Positions 1 through 5,426 of a stretch of 5,426 bases of DNA are shown here, in pieces. The number at the start of each line of letters is the position of its first letter. Position 1 is the stretch's first letter. The notes under the pieces were generated by a model that saw only the letters and a program-made list of their open reading frames with translations, was not told where the DNA came from and made no database searches. The DNA lies in the NCBI GenBank assembly GCA_019234175.1, contig JAFALP010000240.1:1-5426 (forward strand), read 5' to 3'. The position numbers and the translations under genes were made by a program. The stretch comes from Actinomycetota bacterium. GTDB lineage: Bacteria; Actinomycetota; Thermoleophilia; Gaiellales; Gaiellaceae.

Positions 1-588
1 CCGCGTCAGTGCTGCCGCGCGCTCCGCCGCCGACCGGATCTCACGCGCGTCCGCGTACGGCCGCGTTCCTTCGTCGAACTCGTCCATGAGGAACCCGGCG
101 TAGCCCATCACTGCAGTGAGCAGGTTGTTGAAGTCGTGAGCGACGCCGCCCGCCAGCCGGCCGACCGCTTCGAGCTTCTGCGTCTGCGCGAGCACCTCCT
201 CGAGGCGGCGCCGCTCGCTGATGTCGGTGATGACCGCGGCGATGAGCATCCCCTCGTCGGTGCGCACCGCGCTGAGCCCGATCTCGACAGGGACGCGCTC
301 GCCGTCCTTTCGCCGGCCGGTGAGGTCGAGGCCGAGCCCCATGGATCGATTGCGCGGCTCGCGCATGTATCCGTTGCGATGGCCGCGGTGAAGCTCGTGC
401 AGCTCCTCCGGCAGCAGCTGCTCGACAGGCTTGCCGACAATCTCGTCGCGCCCGTACCCGAAGAGCGCCTCGGTTGCGGCGTTGACGAGAACCACCTCAC
501 CGGTCTCGTCCACGACGACGACGGCATCGGTCAGCCCCTCTATCAGCTGATCGAGCCGGACTCGCCGGGCCCGATCTTCCGCAGCCAT
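1..588 (-). CDS. PAS-domain sensor histidine kinase, N-terminal part (cut by window edge)
   Basis: Two-component sensor kinase that would autophosphorylate on histidine and pass phosphate to a response regulator. Only the first 196 residues are present; the rest of the dimerisation domain and the ATPase domain lie beyond the left edge. Residues about 12-126 form a PAS sensor domain: [16 protein letters not shown], then [10 protein letters not shown], a [12 protein letters not shown] strand and the closing [12 protein letters not shown] that leads into the linker helix. Residues 135-163 are a HisKA H-box, [20 protein letters not shown], with predicted phosphoacceptor H151 (codon 136-138). No transmembrane segment or signal peptide is seen, so this part looks cytosolic; the ligand is unknown. 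The HDFNN form of the H-box is common in PAS and hybrid kinases, so a C-terminal receiver domain is possible. The ATG at 588 has no SD sequence but follows a -10-like hexamer by six bases. The gene diverges from the HEETH-protein gene. Confidence 0.93.
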   Translation of the reverse strand, partial: MAAEDRARRVRLDQLIEGLTDAVVVVDETGEVVLVNAATEALFGYGRDEIVGKPVEQLLPEELHELHRGHRNGYMREPRNRSMGLGLDLTGRRKDGERVPVEIGLSAVRTDEGMLIAAVITDISERRRLEEVLAQTQKLEAVGRLAGGVAHDFNNLLTAVMGYAGFLMDEFDEGTRPYADAREIRSAAERAAALTR

Positions 589-594
589 AACAGA

Positions 595-622
595 ACAGTA
601 CGCCTGTTTTGCCTCTAGGCAA
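595..622 (-). promoter_or_regulatory. candidate promoter of the PAS kinase gene (leaderless type)
   Basis: On the minus strand TTGCCT (617-622, 4 of 6 against TTGACA) is followed by a 16-base spacer and TACTGT (595-600, fits TANNNT). Only six bases separate TACTGT from the ATG at 588, so transcription would start at or next to the start codon. This agrees with the missing Shine-Dalgarno sequence. It is a motif match only. Confidence 0.4.
609..622. repeat. perfect inverted repeat TTGCCT-CT-AGGCAA, possible operator
   Basis: Six-base arms around a two-base centre, in the 71-bp gap between two divergent genes. One arm is the putative -35 of the kinase promoter, so a bound protein would block RNA polymerase there. 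A second, weaker inverted repeat, AACAG-N5-CTGTT, lies at 594-608, directly next to it and over the putative -10. The region is less GC-rich than the flanking genes. No known regulator family is recognised, and short palindromes can arise by chance. Confidence 0.35.
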
Positions 623-659
623 GGTTCGGTACGAAAGAGGCGGGTACGTTGGCCCAGTC

Positions 660-1658
660 ATGCCCGCACAGGCTGCCCCCTCACCGTCGACGATTCGGCG
701 GGCGCGAAGCGAGGTGGCGGGGGCGGTGGCGATGGGCGACGCAGGCATCGCGTACCGCCGCGAGCGCGGGCGGGCCGGCGATCGAGACCTCGCGGCAGCG
801 CTCGCGCGCGCGAACGCCGCGCTCCTCGCCGACGCGTTCGAGCTCGGCTGGTGGCGCGACGAGGGCGGCAGCTACGCGCACTATCTGCTGTCCTTCAGCC
901 TCGAGTGGGTATGGGAGGAGCTCGCGTCGTCGCGCAGCTCGCTCGACCGGCATCCGTGGCGCTTCCGGCATCCGGGGCACGGCATGTCGATGGCGATCGC
1001 GTATGCCGACCGCTTCTACTCGCATGCGCTGAAGCCGCTGCACGTCGACGGCTGGACCCGCGCGGAGGTGAGCTGGGGACGGCGCGCGCTCAGCGCGCTC
1101 GGCGGCCTCGGCACGTGGTACCCGGTCACGCCGGCGGTGTACGACGGACGCTGCACTCCTCTGCGCGAGTGGCCGTCGACGCGCGGCCGTGCACAGCTCG
1201 CCGCATTCGTCGCCGGCGCGCGCCTGCCGTTCGACACGATCCTCAACGGGCGCCGCCTGCGTGGGAACCCGAGCCTGCTCGTGCGCACGCTCCTGCATGA
1301 GGAGACGCATGCCGGCTTCTGGCGCGCGTACTCGCGCGAGCCGAACCGGCTCGCCGCCTCGCTGGAGGAGAACGTCGTGCAGCTGTTCGAGCTCGCAGTC
1401 GCCGCGGCGCTCCGCGACGGCGTGCTGCCCCACGTCGACGACGTCGAACGCGTCGCACGGCGCGAATGCCGGCACGGCGTCGTCGAGGTGATCCGCGCGT
1501 GCGCGGGCGGCGGCGGCATCCGCGGGACGTGCAGGCGGGCACGCGCATTGACCGTGCAGGCGTCGCGGCTTGCGCGCGAGAGCGACGTGGCGGCGCTGCT
1601 CAACCGCCGCGCGGGCGGCCGGCGGCCGGTCTATGCGTGGAGGTACGCGCTGCGCTAG
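660..1658 (+). CDS. uncharacterised protein with HEETH motif, putative zinc metallopeptidase
   Basis: I do not recognise the family. From the ATG at 660 the product is 332 residues, with strongly GC-rich third positions that support real coding. Residues 213-217 read HEETH, an HExxH zinc motif inside a helix-like stretch (LLVRTLLHEETHAGFW). E237 lies 20 residues after the second histidine, the thermolysin-type (gluzincin) distance to the third zinc ligand, within SLEENVVQLFE. A zinc-dependent peptidase is therefore suggested, not shown; E215 inside the motif is charged, which is atypical for that position. Other notable parts are an aromatic stretch at about 75-120 with HPWRFRHPGHG at 98-108, and an Arg-rich C-terminal tail from about 280. 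No signal peptide or membrane segment is seen, so it is probably cytosolic. GTG 726 and ATG 732 are alternative starts, with GAGG at 711-714 upstream; a TTG at 609 is less likely because it lies inside the control region. The gene diverges from the kinase and converges on the small ORF. Confidence 0.75.
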   Translation: MPAQAAPSPSTIRRARSEVAGAVAMGDAGIAYRRERGRAGDRDLAAALARANAALLADAFELGWWRDEGGSYAHYLLSFSLEWVWEELASSRSSLDRHPWRFRHPGHGMSMAIAYADRFYSHALKPLHVDGWTRAEVSWGRRALSALGGLGTWYPVTPAVYDGRCTPLREWPSTRGRAQLAAFVAGARLPFDTILNGRRLRGNPSLLVRTLLHEETHAGFWRAYSREPNRLAASLEENVVQLFELAVAAALRDGVLPHVDDVERVARRECRHGVVEVIRACAGGGGIRGTCRRARALTVQASRLARESDVAALLNRRAGGRRPVYAWRYALR

Positions 1659-1867
1659 TCGTCTTCGCGCCGCTCGAGGCGGCTGCGGAACGCATCGCGG
1701 AGCTTGCGGTCGGAGAGGCGCGACTCCGCCACGGGCTCGGGCTCCGGGTCCGGCCGGGGAACGCGCTGGATGTTCGTCACCTCGTCGCTCCGGTCGCCGT
1801 ACGAGCGCGCGTAGACGTCCCCTTCGGCGAGGGGCGGGAGCTCCTTGCGGCGGCGGCGGAGCGCCAC
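1655..1867 (-). CDS. small hypothetical protein (70 aa) downstream of dinB
   Basis: GTG start at 1867, five bases after the dinB stop codon, ending in TAG at 1655-1657. The product is hydrophilic and highly charged. It has a basic start (ALRRRRKEL), a middle stretch with EGDVYARSYGDRSDEV, a Pro/Glu-rich linker (RPDPEPEPVAE, about 38-48) and a charged, probably helical tail ending in RRLERREDD-like sequence (SRLERREDD). There are no Cys residues, membrane segments or recognisable domain. The composition differs from a random shadow frame, and the tight spacing suggests translational coupling to dinB in one transcript. There is no clear Shine-Dalgarno sequence, and GTG is the only plausible start just after dinB. 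Its function is unknown; a role with the polymerase would be a guess from position alone. Confidence 0.6.
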   Translation of the reverse strand: MALRRRRKELPPLAEGDVYARSYGDRSDEVTNIQRVPRPDPEPEPVAESRLSDRKLRDAFRSRLERREDD

Positions 1868-1872
1868 GGGGC

Positions 1873-2919
1873 TCAGTCTACGAGGCCGAGTGCCAGCTGC
1901 CGGTACTCGACGAGGCCGGAGACGCCGACCCCGACGAGCCGCAGCGCCCCCGGCCGGTCGCGCAGGCCCCGGTCGAGGAGACGGCAGGCGAGGTCGCCGA
2001 TCTGCGCGGCGTCGTCGATGCCGACGTCGAGCGACGTCGAACGGCTGCGGATGGAGAAGTCCGCGTACCGGAGCTTCGTCGTCACTGTCCGCGCGGTCTG
2101 GCCGCGCGTGTGCAGGTGGCCCGCCACCTCCGTCGCCATGGCGCGGAGCTCGTCGTGCAGGCGCTCGCGGTCGACGAGGTCGCGCTCGAACGTGTTCTCG
2201 ACGCTGATGGAGATGCGCTCCACCTGCGTGTCGAGCCCGCGCGGGTCGATGCCGTTCGCGCGGTCGCGGAGCACGGCGCCGACGCTGCCGGGCAGCACGC
2301 GCCTCAGCTCGTCGTCGCCGAGCGCGGCGAGGCCGCCGACCGTCTCGATGCCGGCCGCGCGTAGCCGCTCCTCCGCCTTCGGCCCGACGCCGGGGAGCCG
2401 CCGCACGTCGAGGCCGGCGAGGAACGACGACTCCTGCCCGGGCACGACCACGGTCAGCCCGCCCGGCTTGCGCGCGTCGCTCGCGATCTTCGCCACCACC
2501 TTGCACGGCGCGACGCCGAGCGAGCACGTGAGGCGCGTCGCCGCGCGCACCGCCGTCTGCACCGCCTCGGCGACGACGCGCGCCTCGAGGAAGTCGCCGG
2601 CAATCTCGCCGAGGTCGAGATAGCCCTCGTCGATGCCGGTCTGCTCGATCGTCGGGACGACGCCGCGCACCGTCGTCCACACGTGCCGCGAGTACTCGCG
2701 GTAGACCGTGTGCCGCGGACGGACGAACACCGCGTGCGGGCAGCGGCGCAGCGCTTCCGCCGCGCTCATCGCCGAGCGGATGCCGAACTGGCGCGCGACG
2801 TAGTTCGCGGTGGCGACGACGCCGCGCCCGTGCGGGTCGCCGCCGACGACGAGCGGCTGCGCGCGCAGCTCCGGCTGCTCGAGCTCCTCGACGGCGGCGA
2901 AGAACGCGTCCAGGTCCAT
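1873..2919 (-). CDS. dinB: DNA polymerase IV (Y-family translesion polymerase)
   Basis: Error-prone polymerase that copies past damaged template bases. The 348 residues match the family length (about 350). The palm begins with MDLDAFFAAVE, containing metal-binding D2 and steric-gate F7. The second catalytic pair is D97-E98 in TGIDEGYLD, where the usual serine of SxDE is glycine. The fingers region has GVVATANYVARQFGIRSAMS (34-52). SLGVAPCKVVAKIASDARKP (133-152) is the conserved palm motif, and LPGVGPKAEERLRAAGI (175-191) is the thumb helix-hairpin-helix. The little-finger domain follows, and the C-terminus carries QLAL at 341-344, a plausible degenerate sliding-clamp motif. The called ATG 2919 puts the catalytic Asp at residue 2. 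In-frame codons upstream encode LVILAH, which looks like the missing first beta strand, but no ATG, GTG or TTG precedes it; CTG 2937 or ATC 2931 are possible. No SD sequence or clear LexA box is seen. The small ORF follows after five bases. Confidence 0.95.
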   Translation of the reverse strand: MDLDAFFAAVEELEQPELRAQPLVVGGDPHGRGVVATANYVARQFGIRSAMSAAEALRRCPHAVFVRPRHTVYREYSRHVWTTVRGVVPTIEQTGIDEGYLDLGEIAGDFLEARVVAEAVQTAVRAATRLTCSLGVAPCKVVAKIASDARKPGGLTVVVPGQESSFLAGLDVRRLPGVGPKAEERLRAAGIETVGGLAALGDDELRRVLPGSVGAVLRDRANGIDPRGLDTQVERISISVENTFERDLVDRERLHDELRAMATEVAGHLHTRGQTARTVTTKLRYADFSIRSRSTSLDVGIDDAAQIGDLACRLLDRGLRDRPGALRLVGVGVSGLVEYRQLALGLVD

Positions 2920-2950
2920 GTGCGCGAGGATGACCAGACGAGCAAGCGTA

Positions 2951-2974
2951 CGGGGCGCCGGTGACGGCGCCCCG
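2951..2974 (-). terminator. GC-rich stem-loop after the permease gene, possible terminator
   Basis: A perfect 10-bp inverted repeat (CGGGGCGCCG / CGGCGCCCCG) encloses a four-base loop, GTGA on the plus strand and TCAC on the minus strand. It begins seven bases past the permease stop codon. No U-tract follows on the minus strand (TACGCTTGCTCG), so it would be the tail-less type often proposed for high-GC bacteria. It could instead be an attenuator or an RNA-stability element between permease and dinB. Confidence 0.5.
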
Positions 2975-2980
2975 CCGCTC

Positions 2981-4582
2981 TCATGGCGTCGTCACGGCGC
3001 GGCCGGGCAGCTCCGCCCCGGCCGGCTCGAGCGCGTCGTGGATGTGCCGCTGGACGTTCTTGTCCGGCCGGCCGAGGAGCAGGTACGCGCCCCCGACGAC
3101 GGCGATGACGAAGATCACCGCGAGCGTGATCCAGTCGAGGTTGAAGTAGCCGCGCGGGCTGGAGAGGCCGGACGGGTAGATGACGTTCACGAACATCGCG
3201 GCGAGGTAGGCGGCTCCGATGATCGACACCGGCCATCCCCACTTGCCGAGGCGGAACCGGCCCTCCGGGATCCATCCGCGCCAGCGCGCGATCATCGAGC
3301 CGACGACCGTGAGCAGGAACGACAGGTAGATGCCGCTCACGCCGAACGACACGAGCGCGACGAGCGCGTTCACGTGGGCCGGGTACGTCACGAACCAGAT
3401 GTGGTAGTTCGAGCCCGGGTTGATGTAGACGAGCAGCGCGAAGAGCACGGTGATGACCGTGCCCATGAGGATCGCGTTCGCAGGCGTCTTGAAGCGCTGG
3501 TTCACGCGCGCGATCCACGACGCGCCCGGGAGCGCGCCGTCGCGTGCGAACGAGAACGCGAGCCGGCCGCCGGCGCCCTGCACGGACGACCCGCACGAGA
3601 AGAACGCGAAGATGATGAGCAGCAGCAGGACGTCCTGCAGCCAGCTCGGCAGCTGGCCGAGGATTCCCGCGACGCCGCCCGAGACGGCAGCGCCGACCGG
3701 GTTGTGCTTCGCCATCGCGAGCAGCAGGCCGGCGGTGAGGATGAACGACGCGATGCCGCCCCAGATGAGCGCCTGGCGCATCGCCCTCGGCACCGTGCGC
3801 CCGGCGTCCCTCGTCTCCTCGGAGATGTCGCCCGCCGACTCGAAGCCGTAGAAGATGTAGACGGGCGCGAGCACGGAGACGAGCGCGGCCGAGAGCCAGC
3901 TGCCGTGGAAGTTCAGGCCGAGCGGGTTGTGCTTCACGTGCTGCACGCCCTGGGTGGAGAAGAGGAACCCGAGGCTGTGATGGAAGCCGTGGATGGCGAG
4001 GATGATCGCGATCCCGAGCGTTCCGAGGATCTCGACGTACACGCCGAACTTGGCGACGTCGGCCATGATCTTCGCGCCGGTGACGTTCACCGTCGTCTGG
4101 ATCGCGAGCAGGATGATCGTGATCATGAGGATCGTGCCGTGCCCGGCCGGGTTCAGCTTCCAGTGGAACCAGTTGTGCGTCAGCGCGGTGACGTAGCTGA
4201 CGACGCCGGTGTCGACGGACGCGACGGTGATGAGCAGCGCGAAGCCGTAGAACCACCCGACGAGCCAGCCGAACCGCGGCCCGACGTTGAACTTGCTGTA
4301 TTGGAAGAGCGCCCCCGCCACCGGGTAGTGGCTGGCGAGCTCGCCGAAGACGAGCGCGACGAAGAGCATCCCCGCGACCGGCAGGAACGTGAGCCAGACG
4401 TACGCCGGGCCGCCCGTGCCCACGCCGAGCACGAACAAGGAGTAGATCCCCACCATCGGCGATAGATAGGTGAACGCGACGGCGAAGTTCGAGAACATGC
4501 CGAGCACGCGGTTGAGCTGCGGCTGGTACCCGAGGCTCTCGAGCCGTGCATCCTCACTCGCCGCAGTCGCCACAGGCTCCAC
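2981..4582 (-). CDS. APC-superfamily amino acid permease
   Basis: Inner-membrane secondary transporter, 533 residues, that probably imports an amino acid or related amine with a coupled cation; the substrate cannot be read from sequence. Twelve hydrophobic segments can be traced, at about 27-50, 60-82, 104-130, 150-168, 178-200, 230-247, 270-291, 317-338 and 370-387, with three more towards the C-terminus. Family features are the unwound first helix near [13 protein letters not shown] (31-43), the PVAGALFQY loop (87-95) after helix 2, [14 protein letters not shown] (244-257) at the end of helix 6 followed by RTVPRAM, and ARDGALP (346-352) before TPANA. Both tails are hydrophilic. The start is the GTG at 4582, fixed by a perfect AGGAGG five bases upstream. 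It diverges from the carboxylase subunit, which hints at uptake of an amino acid for catabolism, perhaps leucine; this is context only. The closest subfamily may be the amino acid-choline transporters, but this is not certain. Confidence 0.93.
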   Translation of the reverse strand: MEPVATAASEDARLESLGYQPQLNRVLGMFSNFAVAFTYLSPMVGIYSLFVLGVGTGGPAYVWLTFLPVAGMLFVALVFGELASHYPVAGALFQYSKFNVGPRFGWLVGWFYGFALLITVASVDTGVVSYVTALTHNWFHWKLNPAGHGTILMITIILLAIQTTVNVTGAKIMADVAKFGVYVEILGTLGIAIILAIHGFHHSLGFLFSTQGVQHVKHNPLGLNFHGSWLSAALVSVLAPVYIFYGFESAGDISEETRDAGRTVPRAMRQALIWGGIASFILTAGLLLAMAKHNPVGAAVSGGVAGILGQLPSWLQDVLLLLIIFAFFSCGSSVQGAGGRLAFSFARDGALPGASWIARVNQRFKTPANAILMGTVITVLFALLVYINPGSNYHIWFVTYPAHVNALVALVSFGVSGIYLSFLLTVVGSMIARWRGWIPEGRFRLGKWGWPVSIIGAAYLAAMFVNVIYPSGLSSPRGYFNLDWITLAVIFVIAVVGGAYLLLGRPDKNVQRHIHDALEPAGAELPGRAVTTP

Positions 4583-4587
4583 AGGAT

Positions 4588-4593
4588 CCTCCT
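4588..4593 (-). promoter_or_regulatory. ribosome binding site of the permease gene
   Basis: Perfect AGGAGG on the minus strand with a five-base spacer (ATCCT) to the GTG at 4582. It decides the start in favour of this GTG over the next in-frame GTG three codons later. It is the only strong Shine-Dalgarno sequence in front of any gene in the window. Confidence 0.85.
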
Positions 4594-4615
4594 CGTCGGG
4601 AACGGTGTTCGGGCG

Positions 4616-4643
4616 AATCTACGACCCCGGCCGGACAAGTCAA
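4616..4643 (-). promoter_or_regulatory. sigma70-type promoter of the permease gene
   Basis: On the minus strand TTGACT (4638-4643, 5 of 6 against TTGACA), a 16-base spacer and TAGATT (4616-4621, 4 of 6 against TATAAT). Transcription would start near 4609, leaving a leader of about 27 bases that contains the AGGAGG. This is the best promoter match in the window. The spacer contains the 8-bp palindrome CCGGCCGG at 4627-4634. Confidence 0.6.
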
Positions 4644-4649
4644 TAGGCT
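4621..4649 (+). promoter_or_regulatory. mccB: candidate promoter of the carboxylase beta subunit gene (leaderless type)
   Basis: TAGGCT (4644-4649, fits TANNNT) lies seven bases before the ATG at 4657, so the transcript would begin at the start codon, consistent with the lack of a Shine-Dalgarno sequence. ACGACC (4621-4626), sharing only the GAC core with TTGACA, sits 17 bases upstream as a weak -35. Its -10 abuts the -35 of the opposing permease promoter. Confidence 0.35.
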
Positions 4650-4656
4650 CCCGGCG

Positions 4657-5426
4657 ATGGCCGTGCTCACCCGGAGCGAACGGATGGCCTCGCTGGTCGC
4701 CGAGCTGCGCGAGCGGACGGCCGAGATCGCCCGCGGCGGCGGCGAGGAGGCGATGGAGCGGCACCGCTCGCGCGGCAAGCTGCCGGCCCGGGAGCGGATC
4801 GACCGCCTCGTCGACCCCGGCAGCACCTTCCTCGAGCTGAGCGCGCTCGCCGCCTGGGACATGTACGACGGGGAGGCGCCGAGCGCGGGCATCGTCACCG
4901 GGGTCGGCGTCGTAGAGGGGACGCAGTGCGTGATCGTCGCCAACGACGCGACGGTCAAGGGCGGCTCGTACTTCCCGCTGACGGTGAAGAAGCATCTGCG
5001 CGCGCAGGAGGTGGCGGCGCAGAACCGCCTGCCGTGCGTCTACCTCGTCGACTCGGGCGGCGCGTTCCTGCCGCTGCAGGCGGAGGTCTTCCCCGACCGC
5101 GACCACTTCGGGCGCATCTTCTTCAACCAGGCGAACCTGTCGGCCGCGGGGATCCCGCAGATCTCGGCGGTGATGGGATCGTCGACCGCCGGCGGCGCAT
5201 ACGTGCCGGCGATGAGCGACGAGACCATCATCGTCCGTGGGACCGGCTCGATCTTCATCGGCGGCCCGCCTCTCGTGAAGGCGGCCACGGGGCAAGACGT
5301 CACCGCGGAGGAGCTCGGCGGCGCGGACGTGCACGCGCGGCGCTCCGGCGTCGCCGACCACTACGCCACCTCCGACGAGCACGCGCTCGCCATCGCGCGC
5401 GGGATCGTTCGCCAGCTGGGTACACC
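4657..5426 (+). CDS. mccB: methylcrotonoyl-CoA carboxylase beta (carboxyltransferase) subunit, N-terminal half
   Basis: Carboxyltransferase subunit of a biotin-dependent acyl-CoA carboxylase, most likely 3-methylcrotonyl-CoA carboxylase of leucine breakdown, which moves CO2 from biotin to methylcrotonyl-CoA to give 3-methylglutaconyl-CoA. The first 256 residues are present; family members have about 530-560, so the C-terminal domain lies past the right edge. The crotonase-like fold shows [17 protein letters not shown] (39-55), [20 protein letters not shown] (93-112), [20 protein letters not shown] (128-147), [19 protein letters not shown] (151-169), [17 protein letters not shown] (173-189) with glycines that usually form the oxyanion hole, [11 protein letters not shown] (202-212) and ELGGADVH (219-226). 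The [16 protein letters not shown] block is typical of the methylcrotonoyl rather than the propionyl or acetyl type. It acts in the cytosol with a biotin carboxylase/carrier subunit not seen here. ATG 4657 is the first start and matches the expected N-terminus; geranyl-CoA carboxylase is the main alternative. Confidence 0.94.
   Translation, partial: MAVLTRSERMASLVAELRERTAEIARGGGEEAMERHRSRGKLPARERIDRLVDPGSTFLELSALAAWDMYDGEAPSAGIVTGVGVVEGTQCVIVANDATVKGGSYFPLTVKKHLRAQEVAAQNRLPCVYLVDSGGAFLPLQAEVFPDRDHFGRIFFNQANLSAAGIPQISAVMGSSTAGGAYVPAMSDETIIVRGTGSIFIGGPPLVKAATGQDVTAEELGGADVHARRSGVADHYATSDEHALAIARGIVRQLGT

Noticed and set aside
589..608. Possible LexA (SOS) box, from GAAC and GTT half-sites upstream of the kinase
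   Set aside because: The half-site spacing is wrong for the Gram-positive GAAC-N4-GTTC box and the orientation is wrong for the enterobacterial CTGT-N8-ACAG box.
609..659. TTG start at 609 that would lengthen the HEETH protein by 17 residues
   Set aside because: It starts inside the 14-bp inverted repeat and the kinase promoter and has no ribosome binding site; ATG 660 is simpler.
681..1475. Minus-strand open frame of 264 codons opposite the HEETH-protein gene
   Set aside because: Arg/Ala/Glu-rich shadow with no motif; the plus strand has the expected GC-rich third positions and the HEETH motif.
1616..1628. Inverted repeat CGGCC-GGC-GGCCG near the end of the HEETH gene
   Set aside because: Short, inside coding sequence and built from the locally repeated GGCCGGC; common by chance at this GC content and without a U-tract.
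2766..4256. Minus-strand open frame of 496 codons in another frame of the permease region
   Set aside because: Arg/His-rich composition with no domain; it overlaps the recognised permease and dinB on the same strand.
2810..4465. Long plus-strand open frame of 551 codons opposite the permease and the dinB start
   Set aside because: It is an antisense shadow: its product is an implausible Asp/Glu/Arg-rich chain, whereas the opposite strand gives a clear twelve-helix permease with a perfect ribosome binding site.
4180..5382. Minus-strand open frame of 400 codons opposite mccB
   Set aside because: It spans the divergent promoter region and lies opposite a well conserved carboxyltransferase; no recognisable protein.

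Overview
The window is very GC-rich DNA with dense, nearly gapless coding and strong GC bias at third codon positions. Some starts have no Shine-Dalgarno (SD) sequence and lie a few bases behind a TANNNT hexamer, as in leaderless transcripts. Together this suggests a high-GC actinobacterium, possibly a deep-branching environmental lineage. That assignment is inferred from composition and style; no marker gene settles it.

Layout, left to right. Positions 1-588 (minus) hold the N-terminal 196 residues of a PAS-domain sensor histidine kinase that runs off the left edge. A 71-bp divergent control region (589-659) holds two short inverted repeats and a candidate kinase promoter. Positions 660-1658 (plus) encode an uncharacterised protein of about 332 residues with an HEETH motif and a glutamate at thermolysin-like spacing, so it is a candidate zinc metallopeptidase. 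It converges on a minus-strand block, and the two stop codons share one CTAG. Reading that block in its own direction, it holds an APC-family amino acid permease (4582 to 2981), a 10-bp GC stem-loop, a Y-family DNA polymerase IV gene dinB (2919 to 1873), and a 70-codon ORF five bases after dinB (1867 to 1655). At 4583-4656 the permease diverges from the beta subunit of a methylcrotonoyl-CoA carboxylase (plus, from 4657), which runs off the right edge.

Functionally there are three loosely related blocks: sensor kinase plus putative metalloprotein, translesion polymerase plus small protein, and amino acid uptake plus leucine catabolism. The permease and carboxylase promoters abut, so joint control of uptake and breakdown of an amino acid is plausible. 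Most of the window is ordinary chromosome. The least explained items are the HEETH protein with its shared control region opposite the kinase, the small ORF behind dinB, and the absence of a conventional start codon at the expected dinB N-terminus. I see no mobile element, CRISPR array, tRNA or rRNA, and no gene-free stretch over 300 bases.
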